64,000 nucleotides of DNA, taken from positions 310,001 through 374,000 of the forward strand of contig NZ_JNZP01000015.1 of the NCBI RefSeq assembly GCF_000725545.1, written 5' to 3'. Made by a program: the position numbers and the translations under genes. Below are positions 34,289 to 42,939 of the stretch, in pieces (the stretch's first letter is position 1; every line of letters starts with the position of its first letter). The DNA comes from Streptomyces exfoliatus. Its GTDB lineage: Bacteria; Actinomycetota; Actinomycetes; Streptomycetales; Streptomycetaceae. Under the pieces are notes generated by a model. It was given only the letters and a program-made list of their open reading frames with translations. It made no database searches and was not told the DNA's origin.

Positions 34289-34376
34289 ACTCGGAACCGG
34301 AAGGACTCGGAACTGGAGGGACTCGGGACTGGAGAGACTCGGGACTGAGGGACTCGGGACTGAGGGACTCAGAACT
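34289..34376. repeat. Tandem 15-16 bp repeat between aldehyde and alcohol dehydrogenase genes
   Basis: Six copies of a unit close to ACTCGGGACTGGAGGG start at 34289, 34305, 34321, 34337, 34352 and 34367 (periods 16, 16, 16, 15, 15). The last copy covers the aldehyde dehydrogenase stop codon; the first lies just upstream of the alcohol dehydrogenase start and contributes its purine-poor leader. Confidence 0.85.
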
Positions 34377-35760
34377 GCAGCGACTTGGTCTGGAGGTACT
34401 CGGAGAGGCCGTGCGCGCCGAGTTCCCTGCCCACCCCGGACTGCTTGTACCCGCCGAAGGGGGCCCGCGGGTTGAATCGGCCGCCGTTGATGTCGACCTG
34501 GCCGGTCTCCATGCGGCGGGCGAAGGCCACGGCCTCCTCGGGCGCGCCCCAGACCGCGCCGGCGAGGCCGTACACGGTGCCGTTGGCGATGGCGAGCGCG
34601 TCGGCCTCGTCCTCGTACCGGAGGAGCGAGACGACGGGCCCGAAGATCTCCTCCTGGGCGATGGTCATCTCCGGGGTGACGTCGGCGAAGACGGTCGGGG
34701 AGACGTAGTAGCCGGTCTCGCGCGGGGCCTCGGGGCCGCCCGCGACGAGCCGGGCGCCCTCCTCGATGCCCTTCTCGATGTATCCGCGTACGCGCTCCCG
34801 CTGCTTGGCGTTGACGAGGGGGCCGACGCGCTCGCCGGGGACGTACTTGGCGACGGCCTCGGCGGCGAGGGCCACCGCCTCCTCGTACCGGTCGGCGGGG
34901 ATCAGCATCCGGGTCCAGGCGCTGCACGTCTGGCCCGAGTTGGACATGACGTTGGCGATGCCGACGGCGACGGCCTTCGGGAGGTCGGCGCTGGGCAGGA
35001 TGACGTTGGCGGACTTGCCGCCGAGTTCGAGGGCGACCCGCTTGACGGCCCCGCCGGCGAGGGCGCCGATGCGGCGGCCGACGGCGGTGGAGCCGGTGAA
35101 GGAGACGAGGTCCACGTCGGGGTGTTCGGCGAGGGCCTGGCCGGCGACCGGGCCGAGCCCGGTGACCAGGTTGAAGACGCCGGCGGGGATCCCCGCCTCG
35201 TGCACGGCCTCGGCGAAGAGCTGGGCGGTGAGCGGGGTGTCCTCGGCGGGCTTGAGGACGATGGTGCAGCCGGCGGCGAGGGCCGGTGCGACCTTGGCGA
35301 CGATCTGGTGGAGCGGGTAGTTCCAGGGGGTGATCGCGGCGACGACGCCCACCGGCTCCGAGTAGACGGTGGAGTTGCCGACCTTCTCCTCGAAGGGGTG
35401 GGTGGCGGCGAGTTCCGCGTACGTGCCCGCGACGGCGATCGGCAGTCCGGCGTGGACGGCGGCGGCGAGCTGCGGCGGCGCGCCGAGTTCGGCGGTGACG
35501 GTGGCGGCGATCTCCTCCGCTCGGGCGGCCAGCGCGTCGCGCAGGGCGGCGATGCGGGCGCCGCGCGCGGCGGGCGGGGTCGCGGCCCAGTCGGGCAGCG
35601 CGGCGCGGGCCGCGCGTACGGCGGCGTCGACGTCCTCCGCGGTGCCGGCCGGGACGTGCCCGATGACCTGCTCGTCCGCTGGGTTGATCACGGCGATGGT
35701 GTCCGTGGAGGAGGCGGGTCGCCACTCCCCGCCGATGTACATCGCGTCGTGGGCCTTCAT
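34369..35760 (-). CDS. Aldehyde dehydrogenase (NAD(P)-dependent)
   Basis: 463 residues from ATG 35760, which follows TGAGGAGAC. The active-site residues are Glu245 in LELGGKS and Cys279 in SNSGQTCSAWTR; the oxyanion asparagine is Asn147 in TPWNYP. The FTGST cofactor turn is also present. It oxidises an aldehyde to the acid. The gene is followed by an alcohol dehydrogenase on the same strand. A TetR-like operator at 35929-35948 lies about 170 bp upstream. Confidence 0.93.
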   Translation of the reverse strand: MKAHDAMYIGGEWRPASSTDTIAVINPADEQVIGHVPAGTAEDVDAAVRAARAALPDWAATPPAARGARIAALRDALAARAEEIAATVTAELGAPPQLAAAVHAGLPIAVAGTYAELAATHPFEEKVGNSTVYSEPVGVVAAITPWNYPLHQIVAKVAPALAAGCTIVLKPAEDTPLTAQLFAEAVHEAGIPAGVFNLVTGLGPVAGQALAEHPDVDLVSFTGSTAVGRRIGALAGGAVKRVALELGGKSANVILPSADLPKAVAVGIANVMSNSGQTCSAWTRMLIPADRYEEAVALAAEAVAKYVPGERVGPLVNAKQRERVRGYIEKGIEEGARLVAGGPEAPRETGYYVSPTVFADVTPEMTIAQEEIFGPVVSLLRYEDEADALAIANGTVYGLAGAVWGAPEEAVAFARRMETGQVDINGGRFNPRAPFGGYKQSGVGRELGAHGLSEYLQTKSLQF

Positions 35761-36067
35761 CCGCTGTCTCCTCACGTTGCCTGCCGAAACCTTGCCTGCC
35801 GAGTCGCCGTGGGCGCCGGTGGGACGCTGCCGTCCACTCTGCCGCACGGCCGGCCACCGTCACCGGTCACCGGAACCGGACGGCCGCCGGGTCGCCCGGT
35901 CACCGGCTCCCTCGGGCCCCGACCGCCCAAACTAGCGCTGTTAGTTTTCTGGCGCCAGGGTCTGTCGGAGTGCCCCGGGTCTCACCCGGCGGCGCGTCTC
36001 CCCGCCGGGCGGGGGCTCCGGGCTTCACGGACTCCACCCGTTCCGTTGCCCAGGCCATCCAATTACA
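35761..36067. other. Intergenic region upstream of the aldehyde dehydrogenase
   Basis: This 307-bp gap between the aldehyde dehydrogenase and the regulator pseudogene has no gene. It contains the operator-like repeat at 35929-35948 and a CCCCGCCGGGCGGGG inverted repeat at 36000-36014. Confidence 0.6.
35929..35948. promoter_or_regulatory. Candidate TetR operator, AAACTAGC type, second copy
   Basis: AAACTAGCGCTGTTAGTTTT has AACTA and TAGTT arms and resembles 24036-24055. It could control the aldehyde dehydrogenase or the now broken regulator on the other side. Confidence 0.5.
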
Positions 36068-37423
36068 GTGCCTGCCCTGATGAGCGCAGACCTACCGGCG
36101 AGCGGCACACCTCCGGTGGTGCGGATCCATCTCCTCGGCGGGTTCCGGGTCGACCGGCACGGCGGACCGCCCCTCTCGGAGCGCTGGTCGCGTCCGAGCG
36201 CCCGGACGCTGGTGAAACGGCTCGCGGTCTCCCCCGGACACAGCCTCCACCGCGAGCAGCGCTGGAGATCTGCCGGCCGGACGCGGATCCCCAGGCGCGG
36301 CCCTCACCGAGGTCCTCGACGTCGCCGGGCGCGGGGGCCGTCCACGGCTCTCGGCGGCCCAGGCGACGGAGGCCGTGGAGGCGGCCGTCGCCGCCTCGGT
36401 GCTCGACGAGCGGCAGGTCGTCTCCGAGAGGCGGCCGGGCGCCGGGCTCGCCTTCCGTCACCCGCTGGTGCGGCTGACCTGCTAAGAGGGCCTGTCCGCG
36501 GTCCGGCGCCGTCTGCTGCACTCGGCGTACGCGGAGGCGGTGCTGCGCCGCCGCCCGGCGGCCGTGGACACGCTCGCCACCCATCTGACCCGGGCGGACG
36601 ACCCCCGCGCCACCGCCTGTCTGCGGCAGGCGGCCGAGCGGGCGGCGGCGCTCTACGCCAACGACGCCGCCGACCGCCTACGCCGAACTCACCGGCCGGC
36701 TCGAAGCGCTGGCCGCCGACGCCGCGCGCGCCCGGATCGACCGCAGCGCCGTGCTGCGCCGCCTCGGCCGGTTCGAGGAGGCGGCAGGGCTGCTCGGTGA
36801 GGCGCTGGAGGAGCTGGGCCGGCGCGGGGGACGCGGAGGGCCGCGTCCTGGCCGCCCGGCCCGCGGAACTCACGCCCAAGACCCGTGGGACGGAGGACGG
36901 ACTTCGGCTGCTCGACGCGTTCCCGCCCGGTCCGGACACCCCGGCGGCGGTGGCGAGCGCCCACCACCTGGCCCGCGGGGTGCTGTATTTCGTCGCGGAC
37001 CGTTACGAGGAGGGGGTCGCCGCAGCGCGGACCGCGCAGGAGGCGGCGGAGCCGGTGACCGGGCCGGAGCGGCGCGGGCTGCCCGCCGGGCGCTGGCCGG
37101 GCAGTCGACGTCGCTGGGGCTCGCCGGCCGGTTCGGTCAGGCGGGGCCGGTCGCGGACCGGGCACGTACCGCACGCGGAGGCGTACGGCGACCCGCAGTT
37201 GCCGGCCTCGGTGCTCTCTGTGCTGCGCGAGACAGCCGGGCGGACGGGGCGCCTGCGGGAGGCGATCGACACGGGCCGCCGGGCCCTCGCCCTCGCGGAG
37301 CGCTCGGGTGACCCGACGGACGGTCTTCGACCGGGCGACCGCCCTGGCGGAGGCGCTGCCGTACCCGGCGCGCGCCCGCCGCGTGGCGGGGGCCCGTGGG
37401 TCGTCCGCTCCGGGTGGGTGTGA
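36068..37423 (+). pseudogene. Degraded SARP/ATPase/TPR-type transcriptional regulator
   Basis: The start region (GTG 36068 or ATG 36080) encodes VRIHLLGGFRVDRHGGPP and SARTLVKRLAVSPGHSLHREQ, the N-terminus of a SARP-type DNA-binding domain. The match then jumps: a different frame gives FRHPLVRLTC followed by a TAA stop (36483-36485) and then EGLSAVRRRLLHSAYAEAVL, the end of an AAA/LuxR-type ATPase. Further frame changes expose TPR-like helices (GRFEEAAGLLGEALEELG, GRLREAIDTGRRALALAERSGD). An intact protein of this class is about 1000 residues, so internal deletions, at least one nonsense codon and several frameshifts are evident. Confidence 0.85.
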
Positions 37424-37521
37424 GGCTCGGCCCTCTACGAAGTGACGCCCGGCCGACGGAGCGGCTGGCTTCCGTCGGTCGGGGCGTGGTGCGACCGGCC
37501 CGGGTGGCCCGGGGTGGCCGG

Positions 37522-38268
37522 TCAGATCTTCCGGGCGATGTCGGTGAGATGGGCGAAGACGACGATGTTCGACTCGTAGCCCGTTTTGCGGTCGAAGGCT
37601 CCTCCGCAGGTCAGCAGCCTCAGTTCGGGCCGTCCCGTGGAGCCGTACACCTCCTTGTCGGGGAATTCGCTCTTGGCGTACGTGCGGACCCGGTCGACCG
37701 TGAAGACGGCGACCCTGCCGTCGGCGCGGGCGACCCGGACGGTGTTGCCCGGGCTGAGCGAGTCGAGGTTCAGGAAGACGGCGGGTCCGGTGCGGGTGTC
37801 ACGGTGGCCGACGACCACCGCGGTGCCCCGCTCACCCGGCGTGGCACCGTTCGCGTACCAGCCGACGACCTGCGGGTGGTCGACCGGCGGCGTGGCGAGC
37901 CGGCCCGCCCCGTCGAGACCGAGATCGATCACGGGCGCCTCGATCGTGATGGCCGGTACGGCCAGGGCGGTGGGCCGTGAACGGGCCAGCGGCGCGGGCG
38001 GCGGCGCCGGTCTGGGCGGCGGCGTGGCCTTCGGCGGCGCCTTGGGCTTGGCCTTGTGGTCGAGGGCGGCCGGCGCCCCGGCCGCCGCGACCGCCCCGGC
38101 GCCGCCCGGGGCGCCCGGGGCGGCGGCGAGCGCCGGGTGGGCCGGCTCCTCGCCGCCGGCCCACCAGATCCCTCCGCCCACCAGGACCACGGTGACCGTG
38201 ACGGTCCTGGCGAGCCGGAGCAGGCGCCGCCGCTTGCGCGTGAGGCGGGACGACCTACGCGGCGCCAT
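37522..38268 (-). CDS. Class E/F sortase
   Basis: 248 residues. A basic N-terminus with one membrane helix (about 22-36) is followed by an alanine/proline-rich linker (45-100) and the sortase barrel. The catalytic His155 (VVGHRDT) and Cys221 (RLLTCGG) are present, with a likely Arg227 in the following FDRKTG turn. Streptomyces class E sortases attach LAxTG proteins to peptidoglycan; class F members are less known. The gene start overlaps the end of the preceding secreted protein by 14 bp, so that protein is the prime candidate partner. Confidence 0.88.
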   Translation of the reverse strand: MAPRRSSRLTRKRRRLLRLARTVTVTVVLVGGGIWWAGGEEPAHPALAAAPGAPGGAGAVAAAGAPAALDHKAKPKAPPKATPPPRPAPPPAPLARSRPTALAVPAITIEAPVIDLGLDGAGRLATPPVDHPQVVGWYANGATPGERGTAVVVGHRDTRTGPAVFLNLDSLSPGNTVRVARADGRVAVFTVDRVRTYAKSEFPDKEVYGSTGRPELRLLTCGGAFDRKTGYESNIVVFAHLTDIARKI

Positions 38269-38899
38269 CGTTGCGGCGGCGCGAGCGGCGGATCAGGACG
38301 AGTCCGGCCGTACCGGCGACGCCGGCGGCGATGGCCGCCCCGATGCCGAAGGTGGAGGTGTCCTCTGCGGCGATCTGGGCGCTGCCGCCGCCGCCCGCGC
38401 CGACCGGGCCGTGCGGGGGCTTGCCGTGGCCGCCGGGACCGCCGCCCGGGCCACCGTTGGTGGGTCCATTGATCGGCAGGCAGGTGACCCGGAAGACCTT
38501 CTGCTTCGCCGCGCCCTGCTGGCCCTCCCACGTCCATTCGACCTTGTACATGCCGGACTTCAGGTGGATCGGACCCGTGGCACCGTCGCCGTTCGCGTTG
38601 ACGGAGATGTTGCCCGACCTCACCGACTTGTCCTCGTTGCCCGGCTCACCCGGCTGCGGGAAGATCTCGTAGTGCAGGCTCTGCAGGCCGTCGAAGTTGA
38701 AGGCGGCGAGGCGGAACGGGCACCCGACGTGCGGCTCGTTGACCTGACTGCTGTTGGGAGTGGTGAACTTGTGCACCTTGACGTCACCGTTGTCGCCGGG
38801 GGCGGCGACGGCCGACGAGGCGCCGGCGAGGGTCACCCCGCCGAGCGCCAGAGTGGCGAGTGTGGCGCGGAGCAGGGTGCGGGTGGTGGGAGTGGTCAT
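38255..38899 (-). CDS. Secreted, membrane-anchored protein paired with the sortase
   Basis: 214 residues from ATG 38899, after GGAGGACC. A signal peptide covers about 1-33 (ending SSAVAA). The middle (35-135) is a beta-rich domain with two cysteines that could form a disulfide. Then comes a glycine/proline-rich stretch and a C-terminal helix (about 185-203) followed by RRSRRR. This is the layout of a sortase substrate, but no LPxTG or LAxTG is visible before the helix; the place is taken by AQIAAEDTSTFG. It overlaps the sortase gene and is probably presented on the cell surface. Function unknown. Confidence 0.8.
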   Translation of the reverse strand: MTTPTTRTLLRATLATLALGGVTLAGASSAVAAPGDNGDVKVHKFTTPNSSQVNEPHVGCPFRLAAFNFDGLQSLHYEIFPQPGEPGNEDKSVRSGNISVNANGDGATGPIHLKSGMYKVEWTWEGQQGAAKQKVFRVTCLPINGPTNGGPGGGPGGHGKPPHGPVGAGGGGSAQIAAEDTSTFGIGAAIAAGVAGTAGLVLIRRSRRRNDGAA

Positions 38900-39048
38900 G
38901 GTGGAAGGTCCTCCAGTCGTGAGCACATCGGACGTTTACTGCGATAATCCGACTATCTGTCACGATATGGACACAGCGGGTGGCGACTCGGCCGCGTCGG
39001 CCCACGTCTCCACCCGTCCGGCCCACTCCCCGGTCAGGCCGCGGGGGT

Positions 39049-40497
39049 TCAGATGATTCCGAAGAGGATCCCCGCCGCGAGCACGACCAACGAGGTCAGG
39101 GCCGCCCACTTCACCGTGAACCGGGTGTGGTCGCCGAACTCCACCTTCGCCATCCCGACGAGGACGTACACGGCGGGGACCAGCGGGCTCGACATGTGCA
39201 GGGCCTGACCGACCAGCGAGGCCCGGGCGATCTCCAGGGGTGACACGCCGTGGGCGGCGCCCGCCTCCGCGAGGACCGGCAGGACGCCGAAGTAGAAGCC
39301 GTCGTTCGACATGAAGTAGGTGAGCGGGAGGCTGAGCACACCGGTGACCAGGGCCATGTACGGCCCCATGCCCTCGGGGATGGCGCCGACGAGCCAGTCG
39401 GCCATGTGCTTGACCATGCCCGTACCGGTCAGGACACCGGTGAAGACGGCGGCGGCGAAGACCATGCCCGCGACGTTGAGGACGTTGTCGGCGTGGGCGG
39501 CGATGCGGGCCTTCTGCTCGGCCATGTTCGGGTAGTTGACGGTGAGCGCGAGCGCGGCGCCGAGGAGGAACAGGACCGGGATCGGCATCAGTTCGAGGAT
39601 CATCGCGGTGAGCAGCGCGACGGTCAGGCCGGCGTTGAACCAGTACAGCTTGGGCCGGAGCGTCGCGCGGTTCGGGTCGAGACCCTGGAAGCCCTCGTCC
39701 GCGCCGTCGCCCGCTCCCGTCACCGCTCCCGCTCCCGCTCCCGCTCCCGAGGGGGTGGGCACGCCCGGGGCGTCACCGGAGCCGCCCGCCGCCCTCTTGG
39801 CCAGGTCCGCGCCACCGCCGCCCGCCGCGACCAGCACGGTCTCGGTCCCCGTCTCCGGCACCAGGACCTCGTCGAGCGTGAGGTAGCCGATGCGCTTGCG
39901 CTCCCGGCGCCCGAGGACGTACGCGAGGGCGAAGACGAAGAGCAGGCCCGCGCCGAGCGCGGGGATCATCGGGACGAAGATGTCGGCGGCGTCCAGCTTC
40001 AGCGCGGTCGCGGCGCGGGCCGTCGGACCGCCCCAGGGCAGGGTGTTCATGACGCCGTTGGCGGTGGCGGCGACACCCGTCATGACCACCAGGCTCATGC
40101 CGAGCCTCTTGTACAGCGGATACATCGCCGAGACGGTGATCATGAAGGTCGTGGAGCCGTCGCCGTCCAGCGAGACGATCGCGGCGAGCACGGCCGTGCC
40201 CACGACGACCCGGACGGGGTCGGCCTTGCAGAAGCGCAGGATGCCCCGGACGATCGGATCGAAGAGGCCCACGTCGATCATGACGCCGAAGTACACGATG
40301 GCGAACATCAGCATCGCGGCGGTCGGCGCCAGCTTGCCGACGCCTTCGATCACGTAGTCGCCGAGCTGGGCCCCCTGCCCGACCGCGACGCAGAAGAGCG
40401 CGGGGATCAGCACGAGTGCCGCGATCGGCGACATCTTTTTCATCATGATCAGAACCAGGAAGGTCGCGATCATGGCGAAGCCGAGGACGGTCAGCAT
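39049..40497 (-). CDS. CitMHS-family citrate transporter
   Basis: 482 residues from ATG 40497 (GAGG is 8 nt upstream; the in-frame GTG 40506 abuts the GAGG and is less likely). About 12 hydrophobic helices are present, with the CitMHS segments VSLDGDGSTTFMITVSAMYPLY and NTLPWGGPTARAA. Members import citrate as a complex with magnesium or calcium in exchange for protons. A glycine/alanine-rich loop at about 225-270 is encoded partly by a hexanucleotide repeat. The 167-bp upstream gap has a GCCGCCGAGCGGCGG-type hairpin and two TTGCTC direct repeats on the coding strand. Confidence 0.92.
   Translation of the reverse strand: MLTVLGFAMIATFLVLIMMKKMSPIAALVLIPALFCVAVGQGAQLGDYVIEGVGKLAPTAAMLMFAIVYFGVMIDVGLFDPIVRGILRFCKADPVRVVVGTAVLAAIVSLDGDGSTTFMITVSAMYPLYKRLGMSLVVMTGVAATANGVMNTLPWGGPTARAATALKLDAADIFVPMIPALGAGLLFVFALAYVLGRRERKRIGYLTLDEVLVPETGTETVLVAAGGGGADLAKRAAGGSGDAPGVPTPSGAGAGAGAVTGAGDGADEGFQGLDPNRATLRPKLYWFNAGLTVALLTAMILELMPIPVLFLLGAALALTVNYPNMAEQKARIAAHADNVLNVAGMVFAAAVFTGVLTGTGMVKHMADWLVGAIPEGMGPYMALVTGVLSLPLTYFMSNDGFYFGVLPVLAEAGAAHGVSPLEIARASLVGQALHMSSPLVPAVYVLVGMAKVEFGDHTRFTVKWAALTSLVVLAAGILFGII
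39725..39748. repeat. (GCTCCC)4 microsatellite inside the CitMHS gene
   Basis: Four perfect GCTCCC units encode the alternating Gly-Ala part of the cytoplasmic loop. Changes in copy number would add or remove two residues without breaking the frame. Confidence 0.75.
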
Positions 40498-40663
40498 GGA
40501 GGACACCTCACGTTCACCGTTGAACTGCCGCCGAGCGGCGGTCCGGATGACGGTAGGTGTCCTCTTCTGCCGTTAACAAGGTGTTGACGCGTGAGCAATA
40601 CGAGCAAAACCCCAGGTCAGCGAAGTGCTCCTGCTGAGGGCGCGCCGATGGCCGCCCTGGGGG

Positions 40664-42865
40664 TCACGACAGGGGCGACACCTCGACGGGGAAGCCGTTC
40701 AGAACGGCGGTCCCCGACAGCGGGTCGATCAGGGACCCGTCGAGCAGCTGGTTGACGTTGACGCCGGGGCGGGCGGACGCCACGGTCAACCGGGTGCCCG
40801 GCCGGTCGTGGCCCCAGCCGTGCGGAAGGCTCACCACGCCCTCACGCACCCCGTCGGTCACCTCCACCGGCACGTCGAGCTCGCCTCCCGCGCCCTTGAT
40901 CCTGGCGAGGCCGCCGTCGGTCAGCCGCAGCCGGGCCGCATCCTCGGGGTGCACCTGGAGGGTGCAGCGGTTCGAGCCGCCGTTGAGGGCCGGAACGTTG
41001 TGCAGCCAGCTGTTGTTCGAGCGCAGGTGCCGGCGCCCGACGAGCTGGAGGGTGCCCTCGTCGGGTACGGCGTCGAGCGCGGCGCGCAGCCGGGGCAGAT
41101 CGGCGGCGATGGGTGCGGGGAACAGCTCGATCCGCCCGCTGCGGGTCTTCAGGACCTGCGGGAGGCGCGGCTTCAGCGGGCCGAGGTCGATGCCGTGCGG
41201 GTGGGCCCGCAGCTCGTCGAGGGTGAGCCCGTACGGGCCGAGGCGGAGCATCAGGTCGAGCCGGCGCTCGGCCCCGGTGTCCCCGGTGAGCCGGGCGGCG
41301 AACTCCTTGGGGTCGGCGCCGTACGCCGGTGAGTGCTCCTGGGTCACGGCCTTGGCGAGGGCGGTGTCGACGGCGAGGTCGTCCACGGCCGAGGGCGGCG
41401 CGCCGTGCATCCCGGAGACGGCGAGGATCAGCCGGGCGTGGATCTCGCACTCGTCCATGCGGTCCGCTTCGAGGGGGACGGCCGCCGGGGTGTAGCGGAC
41501 CTGGTCGCGGACGGCGAACCCGTTGAAGGCGAAGTCGAAGTGGGCACTGCGGGACGGCGGGGGCGGCGGCAGCAGGACGTCGGCGTGGCGGGTGGTCTCG
41601 TTGAGGTACGGGTCGACGGCGACCATGAGGTCGAGGGAGTCGAGGGCCCGGTCCAGGCGGTTGCCGTCGGGGGCGGAGAGGACGGGGTTGGCGGCGATGG
41701 TGATCAGTGCCCGGATCCGGCCCTCCCCTGGCGTCTCGATCTCCTCGGCGAGCGCGACGAGGGGCAACTCGCCCTTGACCTCCGGGTGGTGGGAGACCCG
41801 GCTGTGTCGGCGGCCGAGGGCGAAGCCCCTGCCGGGGCCCGCCGGGCGGGGGGCGGGCGCGGTGGCGGAGAGCGGGAAGAGGGCGCCGCCTGGCCGGTCG
41901 AGGTTGCCGGTGAGGATGTTGAGGACGTCGACGAGCCAGTTGGCGAGGGTGCCGTACGCCACGGTGGAGCTGCCCATCCGCCCGTAGACGGCGGCGGTGG
42001 GCGCGGCGGCGAGTTCCCGGGCGAGGGCGCGGATGGTGTCCGCGTCCACGTCGCAGGCGGCGGCGACGGACTCCGGGCTGAACTCCGCTGTCGCCACCCG
42101 CACTTCCTCGACACCCTCCACTTGCGCGGCGAGCGGGCCGAGGTCGGCGAGTCCCTCCTCGAACAGGGTGTGGACGAGGGCGGCGAGGAGGAGCGCGTCG
42201 GCGCCGGGGCGGATCGCGACGTGCCGGTCCGCGAGGCGGGCGGTGCGGGTCCGTCGGGGGTCGACGACGGTGAGGGTGCCGCCGCGCCGGCGCAGTGCCT
42301 TGAGCCTGCCGGGGAAGTCGGGGGCCGTGCACAGGCTTCCGTTGGAGTCCAGCGGGTTGGCTCCGAGGATCAGCAGGTGGTCGGCGCGGTCCAGGTCCGG
42401 TACGGGGATGGCGAAGGGGTCTCCGTACAGCAGGCCGCTGGAGACGTGCTTGGGCATCTGGTCGATCGTGGACGCCGTGAAGAGGTTCCTGGTGCGCAAC
42501 GCGCCGAGCAGCAGGGGTGGGTAGAGGGCGCCGGCCATCGTGTGCACATTGGGGTTGCCCAGGACGATACCCACGGCATCCGGCCCGTACTCCTCGACGA
42601 GCGGACGGATTCTGGCGGCGATCGTGTCGAAGGCCTCCTCCCAGGTGGCGTCCTGGAGGCGCCCGCCCTTCCGGACCATGGGGCCGCGGAGCCGTTCCGG
42701 GTCGGCGTCGACCTCGGGGAAGGCCGCGCCCTTGGGGCAGAGGAAGCCCTGGCTGAAGATGTCGTCGCGGTCGCCGCGCGCACCGGTGACGCGGGTCCCC
42801 TCGATGGTCAGGGTCAGTCCGCAGGTCGCTTCGCAGAGGGGACAGATGCGCAGGGCGGTGGACAT
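40664..42865 (-). CDS. Molybdopterin-dependent oxidoreductase with an N-terminal [4Fe-4S] cluster
   Basis: 733 residues from ATG 42865; an open frame continues upstream across the promoter and is rejected. Cysteines 8, 11, 15 and 43 (CPLCEATC and FLCPKG) bind the cluster. The DMSO-reductase-family body follows (LGNPNVHTMAGA, LLILGANPLDSN, VDPRRTRTA, and the C-terminal molybdopterin-binding barrel with VSLPHGWGH). There is no selenocysteine or clear cysteine at the metal-ligand place after TASTIDQMPK. It has no Tat signal and no partner subunit nearby, so it is a cytoplasmic enzyme of unknown substrate. Confidence 0.88.
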   Translation of the reverse strand: MSTALRICPLCEATCGLTLTIEGTRVTGARGDRDDIFSQGFLCPKGAAFPEVDADPERLRGPMVRKGGRLQDATWEEAFDTIAARIRPLVEEYGPDAVGIVLGNPNVHTMAGALYPPLLLGALRTRNLFTASTIDQMPKHVSSGLLYGDPFAIPVPDLDRADHLLILGANPLDSNGSLCTAPDFPGRLKALRRRGGTLTVVDPRRTRTARLADRHVAIRPGADALLLAALVHTLFEEGLADLGPLAAQVEGVEEVRVATAEFSPESVAAACDVDADTIRALARELAAAPTAAVYGRMGSSTVAYGTLANWLVDVLNILTGNLDRPGGALFPLSATAPAPRPAGPGRGFALGRRHSRVSHHPEVKGELPLVALAEEIETPGEGRIRALITIAANPVLSAPDGNRLDRALDSLDLMVAVDPYLNETTRHADVLLPPPPPSRSAHFDFAFNGFAVRDQVRYTPAAVPLEADRMDECEIHARLILAVSGMHGAPPSAVDDLAVDTALAKAVTQEHSPAYGADPKEFAARLTGDTGAERRLDLMLRLGPYGLTLDELRAHPHGIDLGPLKPRLPQVLKTRSGRIELFPAPIAADLPRLRAALDAVPDEGTLQLVGRRHLRSNNSWLHNVPALNGGSNRCTLQVHPEDAARLRLTDGGLARIKGAGGELDVPVEVTDGVREGVVSLPHGWGHDRPGTRLTVASARPGVNVNQLLDGSLIDPLSGTAVLNGFPVEVSPLS

Positions 42866-42900
42866 GGGGTCTCCCTGGGGCGAGGTCGGGCCGCCGAGCA

Positions 42901-42912
42901 TACCGACCGGTA
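42901..42912. promoter_or_regulatory. Palindrome upstream of the molybdopterin oxidoreductase
   Basis: TACCGACCGGTA has TACC and GGTA arms and sits 36 bp upstream of the ATG. The TetR gene that precedes on the same strand ends at 42940, so it could bind here. Confidence 0.5.
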
Positions 42913-42939
42913 GGCACGTTCGGGAGGGGGTGCGGCAGG

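Noticed and set aside
34289..34376. CRISPR-like array
   Set aside because: The units are contiguous and have no unique spacers; it is a simple tandem repeat.
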